Shown here: piece after piece, positions 26,674 to 35,121 of the stretch
Layout: the number at the start of each line of letters is the position of its first letter
Position numbering within the stretch: position 1 is the stretch's first letter
NCBI RefSeq assembly: GCF_001311195.1
Contig: NZ_BBAJ01000015.1
Location: 1 to 43,097 of the forward strand
Length of the DNA: 43,097 bases
Reading direction: 5' to 3'
Source: Lacticaseibacillus camelliae DSM 22697 = JCM 13995
GTDB taxonomy: Bacteria > Bacillota > Bacilli > Lactobacillales > Lactobacillaceae
Notes under the pieces: generated by a model
What the model saw: the letters and a program-made list of their open reading frames with translations, nothing else
What the model was told of the DNA's origin: nothing
Databases searched by the model: none
Translations under genes and position numbers: made by a program

Positions 26674-26740
26674 GCGTTTTTGAGGCAAAAAATTGAATTT
26701 TGACCCAGTTATGCGACATTTTCATGACAATAAGACAAAT

Positions 26741-26756
26741 TTACGATTAATCGTAA
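26741..26756. promoter_or_regulatory. Perfect 16-bp palindrome upstream of the LysM gene
   Basis: TTACGATTAATCGTAA is its own reverse complement and lies 84 bases before the LysM gene start. No T-run follows, so it is more likely an operator than a terminator. Its right part, ATTAATCGTA, recurs at 32545-32554 upstream of the ABC exporter operon. Confidence 0.5.
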
Positions 26757-26839
26757 CATTCCTGTGGCTTCCCTGTGACCTTAAGTCGTTAACATGGTAA
26801 ATGTTGAATTGTTACTGGACGAACATATAGGAGTGAACA

Positions 26840-27616
26840 ATTATCAAAAACTCACATTTAGCATGGCTCTTCACAACGGCAGCAGCACTAAGCACAGCAG
26901 TGGTCATGGGCCACGCCAATACCACTGATGCGGCTACCACCGATGAGTACGTGGTTAAAGCGGGTGACACCCTGTCTGCGATTGCCGCAGCCATCAACAC
27001 AAACGCCGACAAGCTGGCTGTCGCCAATCAGTTGGCGAATAAGAACCTGATCCACGTCGGCCAGGTCCTGACTGTGACGAAGGCTCCAGCCAAGCCAGCC
27101 GCGCCTAAGACTTACACCGTTAAGGCCGGCGACACGCTGTCGGACATTGCGTCCAGCACTGGTGTTAGTCAGTCAAATCTGATCAGCTTCAACAACATTC
27201 AAAATCCTAACCTGCTGATTGTGGGCCAGGTCCTGAAGCTGACTGGGACCGCTGCTTCTTCAACCAGTGCCCCTGCCGCGAGAACAACCACGCAGGCGGC
27301 GCAACCGCAGCCTCGCACGGCCACGGTGTCAAAGACCTACAGCGCACCTCGCACCACGCCGCGGGCAACCAGTTATTCTAGCTCTGCCACTGGCAGTGAA
27401 GCCGCCGCTAAGGCCGCCATTGCCCAGCGTGAATCCGGTGGTTCATACGGCGCGCGCAACGGCCAGTATATTGGCAAGTATCAGCTCAGCAATTCATACC
27501 TGCACGGCGATTACTCTGCCGCAAATCAGGAACGCGTCGCTGATCAGTACGTGGCCAGCCGTTACGGCAGCTGGTCCAACGCCTTGGCGCACTCCAACGC
27601 GTACGGCTGGTACTAA
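26840..27616 (+). CDS. Secreted LysM-domain transglycosylase-like wall hydrolase (IsaA/Apf type), probable ATT start
   Basis: Secreted protein of about 258 residues. LysM domains: [18 protein letters not shown]... and [19 protein letters not shown]..., then a Ser/Thr/Ala/Pro linker, then a C-terminal domain with [15 protein letters not shown] and [19 protein letters not shown], typical of IsaA-like lytic transglycosylases; Glu of RESGG is the likely catalytic residue. The in-frame segment before GTG 26900 encodes a signal peptide core ([16 protein letters not shown]). The only start that keeps it and fits AGGAG (26830-26834) is ATT at 26840; an in-frame stop lies just before. Either a rare AUU start or a sequence error. 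Confidence 0.85.
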   Translation: MIKNSHLAWLFTTAAALSTAVVMGHANTTDAATTDEYVVKAGDTLSAIAAAINTNADKLAVANQLANKNLIHVGQVLTVTKAPAKPAAPKTYTVKAGDTLSDIASSTGVSQSNLISFNNIQNPNLLIVGQVLKLTGTAASSTSAPAARTTTQAAQPQPRTATVSKTYSAPRTTPRATSYSSSATGSEAAAKAAIAQRESGGSYGARNGQYIGKYQLSNSYLHGDYSAANQERVADQYVASRYGSWSNALAHSNAYGWY

Positions 27617-27638
27617 GCTTAATTTGCCACTTAAGTTG

Positions 27639-27671
27639 ACACCGAAACCGGTTATGGGTTTCGGTGTTTTT
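27639..27671 (+). terminator. Terminator of the LysM gene
   Basis: An 11-bp perfect stem (27639-27649 with 27657-27667) followed by T5. Confidence 0.85.
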
Positions 27672-27682
27672 GCTGCCAAGAT

Positions 27683-27722
27683 AAAAGACGCGATCCCAGC
27701 AGTTAGCGAGATCGCGTCTTTT
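27683..27722. terminator. Bidirectional terminator before the marR end
   Basis: AAAAGACGCGATC (27683-27695) pairs perfectly with GATCGCGTCTTTT (27710-27722). It mainly serves the minus-strand MarR gene. Confidence 0.85.
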
Positions 27723-27726
27723 GCGT

Positions 27727-28167
27727 TTAATGTTGCGTCTGATGAAGTTGATTCTCGGCGTCTTGCAGCATGGTGAGCAGCGCAAGCAGCTTATCCTCGC
27801 CGAGAATTTGGACCCACTGGTCGAAGGCCGCATTGGAGGCCTTGGTGGCCTCGGCCTCGATGCGCTTGCCAAGGGGCGTGAGCTGGAGAATGCGGCGCCT
27901 GTGGTCGTCCTTGGCAGTGGTTTGGGAGACGTAACCCAGGTCGCGCAGGACTCGGAGCTGCCGGGCAATTGCCGGTTTGGTCACCTTGCGCCGTTTGACG
28001 ATGTCAGTTAGCGTCGTGGCCTCGTTGTTGGCAAGGTCGGTCATTATCTGGTATTGTTCAAACGATAGCTTAAAGTCTTCCAGCGGGCGGGAAAGATCCG
28101 CCTCAACGTGCTTGATCAGACCAAAGTAAATGTCGATGAAGCCGGCGCGTAACGCTTTTTCGTTCAT
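27727..28167 (-). CDS. MarR-family transcription regulator
   Basis: 146 residues from the ATG at 28167, 9 bases after GGAGGAGG; an upstream in-frame start lacks a ribosome site. Winged-helix MarR fold: LSFEQYQIMTDLANNEATTL, recognition region VTKPAIARQLRVLRDLGYV, wing AKDDHRRRILQLTPLGK. It is transcribed divergently from the alpha/beta hydrolase gene at 28267, 99 bases away, so that gene is a likely target. The ligand is unknown. Confidence 0.93.
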   Translation of the reverse strand: MNEKALRAGFIDIYFGLIKHVEADLSRPLEDFKLSFEQYQIMTDLANNEATTLTDIVKRRKVTKPAIARQLRVLRDLGYVSQTTAKDDHRRRILQLTPLGKRIEAEATKASNAAFDQWVQILGEDKLLALLTMLQDAENQLHQTQH

Positions 28168-28266
28168 GGGTTGGTGCCTCCTCCGTATCATTACCATAAG
28201 TCTAACGTAAATTGCATTGTTCGCCAACCATTATCGCTGGAAAATTTGATCGATTGGAGACCCATA

Positions 28267-29189
28267 ATGAAACGCAAATGGACAATTCTCTTGAGCAGCC
28301 TCGGGATGGTCATTGTTGCTGCGATGGCCGGTGCGTCGCTATACTTCTACAACTATGCCTTTGTTCCCAGCCGCAAAACTTTTCTCAGTAACAAGACTGA
28401 GCCGGCAGTGGCGCAGGCACAGAACTGGCTGCACCGCATCAATAAGCAAACTTGGAGAGAAACGGCCGCTGGCTCGAACCTGCAACTGGTTGCCGACTGG
28501 GTCCCCGCAACACAGGCGACCGCCAAAACGATTGTCGTCGCCCATGGCTACATGAATACTAAGGAGGACATGGCGCGCCAGATCGAATTCTTTCATGAAG
28601 CGGGCTTCAACGTTCTGGCGCCGGATGACCGCGGCCATGGCCAGTCGCAAGGCAATTACATTGGGTATGGCTACGCGGACCGGCTGGACTACCTGAAGTG
28701 GATCAACCGGGTGATCCGGCGCGTGGGCCCCAACAGTCAAATCGGTTTTTACGGCGTCTCGATGGGTGGGGCAACGGTGATGTATCTGAGCGGTGAAAAA
28801 TTGCCCAAGCAGGTGGTCGCCATTGTTGAGGACTGCGGTTACACCAGTATCATGGACGAGCTGGCGGCCCAGGGCCGGGAACTGTTTTCCCTGCCGCGCT
28901 ACCCGTTGATTCCCGCGGTGGCGCTGACGGCAAGCGTTAAGGCCGGTACAACGTGTTTGCCGCCTCGACTATCGCCGCGCTGAACCACAACAGTCGGCCC
29001 ATCTTTTTCATCCACGGGGCCAAGGACACCTTCGTGCCAACCAGCATGGTGCATCGTGAATACGCCGCCGATCATAGCGAGAAAAAGCTCTGGATCGTGC
29101 CCAAAGCCGGGCATGCCCAGAGTCTGAAAATGCAACCGCAGCGTTACCAGGCGCGCGTGGTGGGCTGGTTCAATGCTCACTGGCGTTAA
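28267..29189 (+). pseudogene. Membrane-anchored or secreted alpha/beta hydrolase, one frameshift
   Basis: About 307 residues in the corrected frame. N-terminal signal anchor (residues 1-28, KRKWTILLSSLGMVIVAAMAG), then an alpha/beta-hydrolase of the YqkD/BAAT type: VVAHGYMNTKEDM (oxyanion), DDRGHGQSQG, nucleophile Ser in GFYGVSMGGATVM, Asp in HGAKDTFVP and His in PKAGHAQS. The frame breaks near 28947, where one T is missing (K-A-G-Y-N-V-F-A-A). It probably acts outside the membrane as an esterase or peptidase. Its end overlaps the convergent nrdI by 4 bases. Confidence 0.83.
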
Positions 29190-29644
29190 GCGTCAGCCTG
29201 GGCGACTTTGACTAGGATGGCGTAAATGCGGCTGGCGTCTTTATCGGTGCCGCGCAGCTCGTAGTCGGCCAGGAACGGAACATTAAATTCCTTGCAGTAT
29301 TCTTTGGCCGTCAGGCAGTACTGCTCGTTAAAGTTGCGATTGCCCGAGCCGATAATGCCGCGGCACCACGCGGCGTTGCCGGGTTCGCGCAGGTAGTCGC
29401 CCATCGCCGTGGTCATCAGCTCGTGAAAGCCGTTGTCAATCCCGTTGCCGCCGTCCAAGTACGTGGGGATCATCACAAAGTAAGGCGCCGTTTCGCCTTC
29501 GTTTTGGGTGGCGTCGGAGACCTCCTCCAAATGGATCAGTGGTTGTTCCGCGTTTGCCTGGTGCTGCGTTTTGGCGTATTCGGCAAGATGGTTGGCGAAC
29601 GCTCTGGTATTGCCGGAAATGGAGATGTATAAGAGGTTGATCAC
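29186..29644 (-). CDS. nrdI: NrdI, flavodoxin-like ribonucleotide reductase protein
   Basis: 152 residues, GTG start with AAAGGAG 7 bases upstream. FMN-binding marks: LLYISISGNTRAFANHL, MIPTYLDGGNG and IGSGNRNFNEQYCLTAKEY. NrdI supplies the oxidant that assembles the Mn(III)2-tyrosyl radical in class Ib ribonucleotide reductase (NrdF). No nrdE, nrdF or nrdH is beside it here, which is common in lactobacilli. It ends convergent with the hydrolase gene. Confidence 0.9.
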   Translation of the reverse strand: MINLLYISISGNTRAFANHLAEYAKTQHQANAEQPLIHLEEVSDATQNEGETAPYFVMIPTYLDGGNGIDNGFHELMTTAMGDYLREPGNAAWCRGIIGSGNRNFNEQYCLTAKEYCKEFNVPFLADYELRGTDKDASRIYAILVKVAQADA

Positions 29645-29789
29645 AGTCAGGCTCCTTTGTTAATTTCGCTATGCGTCTAATGTAACACGAATCGAACCCA
29701 ACGGGTAGTGGCGGCGGACCACTGTGAACACTATATGTGGTCCGACATTGACCGGCCGACTTCGGTATAATGGTCGTGGAGGGACATTT

Positions 29790-30719
29790 ATGGCACGAAA
29801 TCGGTACACGGCGGTCAGTCGCGGCTGGCTGATGCTTTTTGGCTTAATCTACTGCGTGGTGCTCGTCATTTTTGGCGTGGGACTAGGGTTTGCGATGACG
29901 TTTGGCAACACGGATAAAATGATCCAGGCCGTCACCAACCGGCAGAGCTTGACCAACCTGCAGGAGACGATGAACAAAAGCGCCCTGAAACAGGCGGCCA
30001 AGGCCGGCGTTGATTTGCCCCAAACGACGCAGCTGATCGATCCGCAGGCGCTCAAGCACGGGCTGGAAACCGGGCTCGCCATCAGCGCCAACTTCGGCGA
30101 CGTGCCGGCTCACAGCAAATGGGTCGACCCGGCGTACATTAACAAGGCTGACCCCAGCAACATGACCCTGGAGCCGCTGCTCAAGCCCCTGAACCAGCGG
30201 CTGGCGGTCGCGGCCAAGCACGTTGATCCTAAGTATTCCGGTGAGGTGCGCGTGTCCGTTGAAAAGGCCATCGCCGCGCACTACAACGAAATGATTCTCG
30301 ACACGATGATGATGCACGGGGTCGGCATCGCGTACCCAATGATGGTGCTGATTTGTCAAACCGCGGCCATCGTCGGGGCAATTTTAGGAGTCATTGTCTT
30401 AACGGTGATGCGGATTTGTTCGCATTCCTGGGAGCGCTGGCTGCGCGTGACCGGCCGCCTGACTTACAGCATTGCCATCCTGGCCGGGCTGGGTGCGCTG
30501 GTCGCTTCAATTCCCGCGCTTGCGCAGTACATTCGCCTTGGTGGGATCAGTCAGATTGTCATCGAGCAGATTCAGGCGGCGGCCGCGCCGACCTGGCGCA
30601 TCTTGGCAGGCGTGATATTGATCATCGGGATCGCGATGTCGATCGCGGCGGCAATCATGCGCATGACCGCCCGCCGGCGTGCAGAAGAAGTGGCAAAAAA
30701 AATTAGAAAACGCTGTTGA
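29790..30719 (+). CDS. Membrane protein of unknown function with extracellular domain
   Basis: 309 residues from the ATG at 29790 (GGAGGG 6 bases upstream). One N-terminal membrane segment (LMLFGLIYCVVLVIFGVGLG), an extracellular domain of ~150 residues (Asn/Gln/Lys-rich), then three C-terminal membrane segments near residues 180-215, 225-250 and 265-295, ending in a basic tail (ARRRAEEVAKKIRKR). A TATAAT at 29766-29771 may be its -10. Its stop codon lies within the -35 of the T-box promoter. I do not recognise the family. Confidence 0.7.
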   Translation: MARNRYTAVSRGWLMLFGLIYCVVLVIFGVGLGFAMTFGNTDKMIQAVTNRQSLTNLQETMNKSALKQAAKAGVDLPQTTQLIDPQALKHGLETGLAISANFGDVPAHSKWVDPAYINKADPSNMTLEPLLKPLNQRLAVAAKHVDPKYSGEVRVSVEKAIAAHYNEMILDTMMMHGVGIAYPMMVLICQTAAIVGAILGVIVLTVMRICSHSWERWLRVTGRLTYSIAILAGLGALVASIPALAQYIRLGGISQIVIEQIQAAAAPTWRILAGVILIIGIAMSIAAAIMRMTARRRAEEVAKKIRKRC

Positions 30720-30745
30720 CACGATGAAAAAAACGGGGCTAGTAT
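30716..30745 (+). promoter_or_regulatory. Promoter of the T-box/metQ transcript
   Basis: A perfect TTGACA (30716-30721) and TAGTAT (30740-30745) are 18 bases apart. It overlaps the last codons of the upstream gene, showing how compact the region is. Confidence 0.7.
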
Positions 30746-30751
30746 GGCCCT

Positions 30752-31021
30752 AAAGTTGATTTCTACTATGTGCTTTGCGGAGAAGAGTAGTCATTGCGCG
30801 GCGATTTAGAGAACCCGGCCGGTGTAAAAGGGTGCGTCGCAAGTTGACGAAGATGAGCTCCAAATAGCTGCTTCACGGTTCACGCCGTGGGGCCGGGTGC
30901 AACCGTTACATTGCCGGGTATCAACAGGTATCTAGAGGCGAAGCTTTTTCGCAAACAAGGGTGGCACCGCGATCAATCGCCCCTTGGTCTAACTGAACGT
31001 TGGATCAAGGGGCGTTTTTTT
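30752..31021 (+). promoter_or_regulatory. T-box riboswitch, methionine type
   Basis: The hallmark T-box sequence AAGGGTGGCACCGCG is at 30957-30971 and is followed by a terminator (CGCCCCTTG 30978-30986 with CAAGGGGCG 31006-31014, then T7). Stem I is closed by GGAG/CTCC; the specifier loop contains GACGAAGATGAG, so the specifier codon is ATG at 30853-30855. Uncharged tRNA-Met would stabilise the antiterminator and switch on metQ, which starts at 31077. The downstream gene agrees with the specifier. Confidence 0.93.
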
Positions 31022-31076
31022 GCGCGCGGTTAGAAATCAACTTGCGATGAAAGACTGTTGCAAAGGGGGAAACAAG

Positions 31077-31936
31077 ATGAAGAAATGGGTCAGGCCTTTG
31101 CTGGTCCTAGCCGCCGGACTGACAGTGCTGCTAGCTGGTTGCGTTCAGCAGCACCACGCGCAAGCAACTGGCAGCGCAGACAAAGTGATCAAGGTGGGCT
31201 CAGTTGGATCAGATGTCGCGGCTTGGCAGCACATCGCCAAGAGTCAGGCGGCTAAGCAGTTAGGGTTAAAAATTCAAGTGCAGTCCTTCAGCGATGGGGT
31301 GCAGTTGAATCGCGCCACGCAGGAAGGTGAGATTGACGTCAATGCGTTCCAGTCGTGGGATTACTTCAAGAGTTTCAACCGGACCCAGGCCAAGGGTAAA
31401 CGACTGGTCGCCTTAGGGACGACCTACATGGAGCCCACCGGGATCTATTCGCAAAAGATCAAGTCCCTGAAGGCGATTCCCCATGGCGCAACGGTCGGTA
31501 TCGCGAACAACCCGGCAAACGAGTCGCGGCAGTTGTTACTGCTTCAACAGGCGGGATTGATCAAGCTCAAAAAAGGTTCAACGCGCTTGGCACCATTAAA
31601 GACGTGACGAAAAATCCGTTGGGGTTGCAGTTCAAAGAAATCGACGATACGACTGGGCCACGCGTGATGAAGGACTTGGACTTGGTGCTGATCAATAACA
31701 CCATTGCCTTCCAAGGCGGCTTGAATGTTCTGAAAGACTCGTTGTACCATGAGAAGGTTGACAAGACCACTAAGGGCAACGTCAATATTTTGGCCACCCG
31801 CGCCAGCCAAAAGGACAACAAGCAGTACCAGAAGTTAGTCACCTTGTTCCGCAAGCCAGCCATCCAGTCTTGGTTGAAGCAAAAGTTTGATGGCACCAAA
31901 GTTGAGGTCAAAGAACCGATCAGTGAGCTCGAGTGA
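31077..31936 (+). pseudogene. metQ: Methionine-binding lipoprotein of an ABC importer (MetQ/NlpA family), one frameshift
   Basis: About 286 residues. Lipoprotein signal MKKWVRPLLVLAAGLTVLLAGC, then a NlpA-family domain: VIKVGSVGSDVAAWQHIAK, DVNAFQSWDYF, YMEPTGIYSQKIKSL, VGIANNPANESRQLLLL, and after the break LVLINNTIAFQGGL. The break is in an A6 run (31569-31574); A7 gives K-K-R-F-N-A-L-G-T-I-K-D. It captures D/L-methionine outside the membrane for MetNI. No metN or metI is next to it. It is under the Met T-box and followed 30 bases later by luxS. Confidence 0.9.
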
Positions 31937-31966
31937 CTGTTCTAAAAATATTAGGAGGCATTATTT

Positions 31967-32440
31967 ATGGCTAAAGTTGAAAGTTTCACGTTGGATCACA
32001 CGAAGGTCAAGGCACCCTATGTCCGTTTGATTACTGAGGAGCACGGCCAAAAAGGCGACACAATTTCGAACTACGATTTGCGCCTCGTGCAGCCGAACAC
32101 GGCCGCAATCGATACGGCGGGTCTGCACACCATCGAGCACCTGCTGGCCAGTCTGCTGCGCGACCGCATGGACGGCGTTATCGACTGCTCGCCGTTCGGC
32201 TGCCGCACCGGGTTCCATCTGATCACCTGGGGCGAGCACAGCACGACGGAAGTGGCCAAGGCCCTGAAGTCCAGTCTGGAAGCCATCGCGAACGACGTGA
32301 CCTGGGACGATGTGCCAGGCACGACCATCAAGTCCTGCGGCAACTACAAGGATCACAGCCTCTTTTCCGCCAAGGAATGGGCGAAGCTGATCCTCAGCCG
32401 CGGCATCTCCGACGATCCGTTCGAGCGCCACGAAGTTTAA
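31967..32440 (+). CDS. luxS: S-ribosylhomocysteine lyase LuxS
   Basis: 157 residues. Splits S-ribosylhomocysteine into homocysteine and DPD, the precursor of autoinducer-2, in the activated methyl cycle. Metal site His54 and His58 (HTIEH) and Cys124 (SCGNYKDH); catalytic Cys79 in [10 protein letters not shown]. Ribosome site AGGAGG. No terminator is seen between metQ and luxS, so it may be read through from the methionine T-box, which would tie homocysteine recycling to methionine supply. Confidence 0.97.
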   Translation: MAKVESFTLDHTKVKAPYVRLITEEHGQKGDTISNYDLRLVQPNTAAIDTAGLHTIEHLLASLLRDRMDGVIDCSPFGCRTGFHLITWGEHSTTEVAKALKSSLEAIANDVTWDDVPGTTIKSCGNYKDHSLFSAKEWAKLILSRGISDDPFERHEV

Positions 32441-32464
32441 CAGCCAGTTGTTATCGTGCAGACG

Positions 32465-32493
32465 TCACCGTTCGCGGTGGCGCCATTTTTTTT
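32465..32493 (+). terminator. Terminator after luxS
   Basis: CACCG-TTCG-CGGTG tetraloop hairpin (about 32467-32479), extended imperfectly, followed by T8 (32486-32493). Confidence 0.65.
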
Positions 32494-32501
32494 ATCCCGG
32501 A

Positions 32502-32517
32502 CTGTAAGCGCTTAATA
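32502..32517. promoter_or_regulatory. Candidate cre (CcpA) site
   Basis: CTGTAAGCGCTTAATA fits the core of the catabolite-responsive element (TGNNARCGNWWWCA) except for the last two bases. It lies about 110 bases before the ABC exporter operon and 50 bases before its probable -10 (TATAAT near 32556). Confidence 0.35.
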
Positions 32518-32539
32518 CTTTTTACGAAAATGAGCATAT

Positions 32540-32551
32540 GATTAATTAATC
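32540..32551. promoter_or_regulatory. 12-bp palindrome in the ABC operon promoter
   Basis: GATTAATTAATC is a perfect palindrome placed between the expected -35 and the -10 (TATAAT). The right half with its flank (ATTAATCGTA) is identical to the palindrome at 26741-26756. A repressor bound here would block the exporter promoter. Confidence 0.4.
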
Positions 32552-32609
32552 GTAGTATAATGAGAAAAATTCTTAGTTTTTGGGGCACGCGGTCAGTGGG
32601 GGAAGTACG

Positions 32610-32861
32610 ATGACACATTTGGTGGGGCTGGAATGGAAGAAGCAACCTTGGCAGCGGGGACTGGTCGGCCTGTTGCTGGATTTATTGGTGTTGTTTGTGT
32701 CGTTGCGGCAATGGCAGTCGGCGCCGCTCTTACTTCGTGATGCGAGCTGGCCTCAGCTTTCAGTTGGCGGTGGCATCGCAGTGCTGCTGACTTGGACCGT
32801 CGGAATCTTGGCCGTAGCCTGGTTATGGCTAAGCCTCGGTCAAAGGAGGCGGCTGCAATGA
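32610..32861 (+). CDS. Small membrane protein, first gene of the ABC exporter operon
   Basis: 83 residues with two membrane segments and a cytosolic start (THLVGLEWKKQPW) resembling the starts of the two following permeases (IRFEWLRVVRDW, KWEWLLALKRP). It ends with ATGA overlapping the next start. It may be a short accessory subunit or the truncated relic of a permease. The ribosome site is moderate (GGGGGAAG). Confidence 0.6.
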   Translation: MTHLVGLEWKKQPWQRGLVGLLLDLLVLFVSLRQWQSAPLLLRDASWPQLSVGGGIAVLLTWTVGILAVAWLWLSLGQRRRLQ

Positions 32862-33980
32862 GCCGACAAATTCGCTTTGAGTGGCTGCGCGTGGTGCGCG
32901 ACTGGGGCTGGCTGGGCTTCGCGCTCGTGTTCGCCTTACTTCTCATGTGGCCCAACACCGCGCGCCTGGCGCCAAGCAGTGGTTACGACGTGGAAGTGCC
33001 GGCACTCCAAGAACTGATGAAGGCGGATACCAAGCTGCAGAAGAAGGCACCGGACAAAGCCGATGCAAAAGGGGCCCGGCCGACTCAGGAGGACCTGCGC
33101 AAGGAGCAAGACCAGCTTTATGCGCTGACTTCGGCCATTGAGAACCAGGCGTCGCCATGGCGCCTCACTCAGCTGATGTACCGCCTGCGCCGGTCGATGG
33201 TGGCGCAGATCAAGGCCGGCCGGGTCTATGTCGACACCGGTGGCACACCGATAGACGTACTGCCGGCCCGAGAAGACTATGCGGTACTAAAAATCTTGAT
33301 TGAACGCCATCAAGTTTTTATGCCGGCGGCCGCGACTAATCTGCCGGCTAGCCTGGCCCTTGCGCGCACGCTACAGCGCGGGGTGCCAGCACTTTGGCTG
33401 CTGCTGTTTATCGCGGTGTGGAGCAGTTACTATCTGATTTGGGATAAGCGCAGCCGCGTCGGTGAGGTCACGGCGCTGGTGCCAGTGCGGCAGGAAACGA
33501 TCCTTTTGGCCAAGCAACTGGTTTATTGGTTTATCGCCGCTGTGACCACGATTGCCGTGTTCGCACTGGCGCTGGTGATTCCTGTGCTCACCAGTGGCTT
33601 TGGGGATGTGCGCTATCCGCTGGCCTTTGCCCCGGCGGGCCAAGCCGTCCAAGTGATGACGCCGGCCGGTTTGTGCTACTGTTTTTGCTCAGCATTTTGG
33701 CGCTATTGGCTTCATGGCGGCAGTGAACAGTTTGCTGCAGCAGTTCATCCGCAATTACTTTGTGGTGTTACTGCTGCTCGCGGGGTTGTGCGTTTTTGGC
33801 CCAACGCTTCAGCTTGGCCCCTGGGCGCCGTTCCCGTACCTGGACCCCGCAGCGACTCTGTTGCCTCAAGGGACCGTGGGGATTCTTGCCCCGGGCTGGG
33901 GGCCGCTGATCCTGGCCGGCTGGGCGGCAGTGCTGGGCGGTTTGAGCTTGATTGTTGCGACGCGGCGACAACGACTATAG
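32858..33980 (+). pseudogene. ABC-2 type permease, two frameshifts
   Basis: About 374 residues in the corrected frame. ABC-2 exporter layout: one N-terminal membrane segment (GWLGFALVFALLLMW), an extracellular loop of ~150 residues with Lys/Asp-rich text (KKAPDKADAKGARPTQEDLR), then five more segments starting near ALWLLLFIAVWSSYYLIWDKR. Breaks are near 33670 (T3, needs T4, P-A-G-F-V-L-L-F-L-L) and 33699 (G2, needs G3, I-L-G-A-I-G-F-M). The ATG has GGAGG and overlaps the previous stop. It forms a heterodimeric channel with the permease at 33993. Confidence 0.75.
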
Positions 33981-33992
33981 AAGGAGAACGCG

Positions 33993-35107
33993 ATGAAACA
34001 ACAAAAATGGGAGTGGCTGCTCGCCCTAAAGCGGCCCACGATCTGGCTGATTCCGCTGGTGATGACGATGCTTTTCTTAATGCCGATGCTGCGCGGTCGA
34101 TGGTGGCCCGAGGCACTCCCGCTGCCATCCTGCGCGACGATGCCATCACCGTGATGGAATCGCGCGATTTAGCGACGATCCGGCGCGTGATTAAAGCCGG
34201 CCCCAAGGCGCCGCCCACGGTCATGAACTACCAGCAGGCCAAGAAGCTCTTGCCGTTGGCGGAAAAAGTGACCGCGGCGGTCAACGCGGGCGATCGGGTC
34301 GCCTATCCCAAGGCAGTGGCCGCCTTTTTCGCCGCTACTGACATGCGCGCCCCCAAGTACGAGTACCTTGCAGCGCATCACGTCCCGTTCTATGATTTTG
34401 TTGATACCCAGACGCCGTTCACCAATTATCTCCTGAACCAAGTGATGTATTTTGGTAACAGCACGTACATCGTGCTGGCGCTTGCGGTGCTGGTCGCCTT
34501 CTTGACCACCATGGGGCGCGGCAAACGTGACGAGTTCGCCGCCCTTCTGCCCATGCGCGCGAATCGGGTGCTGCTCAATCAGCAGGTGGTCATCGGCCTG
34601 ACCACGTTTGGCATGGTGCTGCTGGCATTGATGCTGATGGCGGTGCCCGTCATCGCGCGGGGTGGGATGGGCTCGTGGCAGACCGCATTCTTCTCGGGCT
34701 CTGGGGTCGACTTTAAAGCTGATACGCGTGCCATCATCGTGCCGGTACTCAAGGCGCTGGCCTTCTACCTGCTGGGCCTGCTTGCGGTGAGCTTGATGCT
34801 GACGGGGCTGGCGCTGCTGCTCAAGCAGTGGCACGCCAATTTGATCACCACTGTGCTCGCCTTGGCCGCCGTGGTCATGCTGCCGAGCCGGACTGTCATG
34901 CAGTGGCTGCCGTCCCTTTCAGGGGTGTTGCAGGTTCTGCCTGGCAGTCACACCGACATCAGTTGGATGCTAATGGATAGTCAGGAGACCTATCCTGCCG
35001 GGCCATTCGGTGGCCAGGGCTTGTTGGGACTAACGGTGCTATTCGCCTGGGCGGCGGTCTTCCTGATTGCCGGCCACGTTGTCGTCTACCGGCGCCAGGC
35101 CGCGTGA
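33993..35107 (+). pseudogene. ABC-2 type permease, one frameshift
   Basis: About 371 residues. The start at 33993 follows AAGGAG. N-terminal membrane segment (TIWLIPLVMTMLFLMPML), extracellular loop (ITVMESRDLATIRRVIKAGP ... FYDFVDTQTPFTNYLLNQVM), then five segments from YIVLALAVLVAFLTTM onward. The DEFAALLPMRANRVLLNQQVV stretch matches the coupling region of such permeases (compare GEVTALVPVRQETILLAKQLV in the partner). The break is near 34091, where one base, probably G, is missing. Partner of the upstream permease and of the ATPase downstream. Confidence 0.75.
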
Positions 35108-35121
35108 AAGGAGTGAGTCTC

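Noticed and set aside
26765-26790. WalR-type direct repeat (CTGTGGC and CTGTGAC, 11 bases apart) before the LysM gene
   Set aside because: Spacing is right but the half-sites do not match TGTWAH; left as a weak resemblance.
34169-34834. Antisense frame of 221 codons inside the second permease
   Set aside because: Arg/His/Gln-rich text opposite a membrane protein, a typical high-GC shadow.
32792-35107. A single 771-residue permease joining both ABC-2 genes
   Set aside because: The middle (about 33675-34090) is out-of-frame text. Separate starts with ribosome sites and restored frames show two genes.
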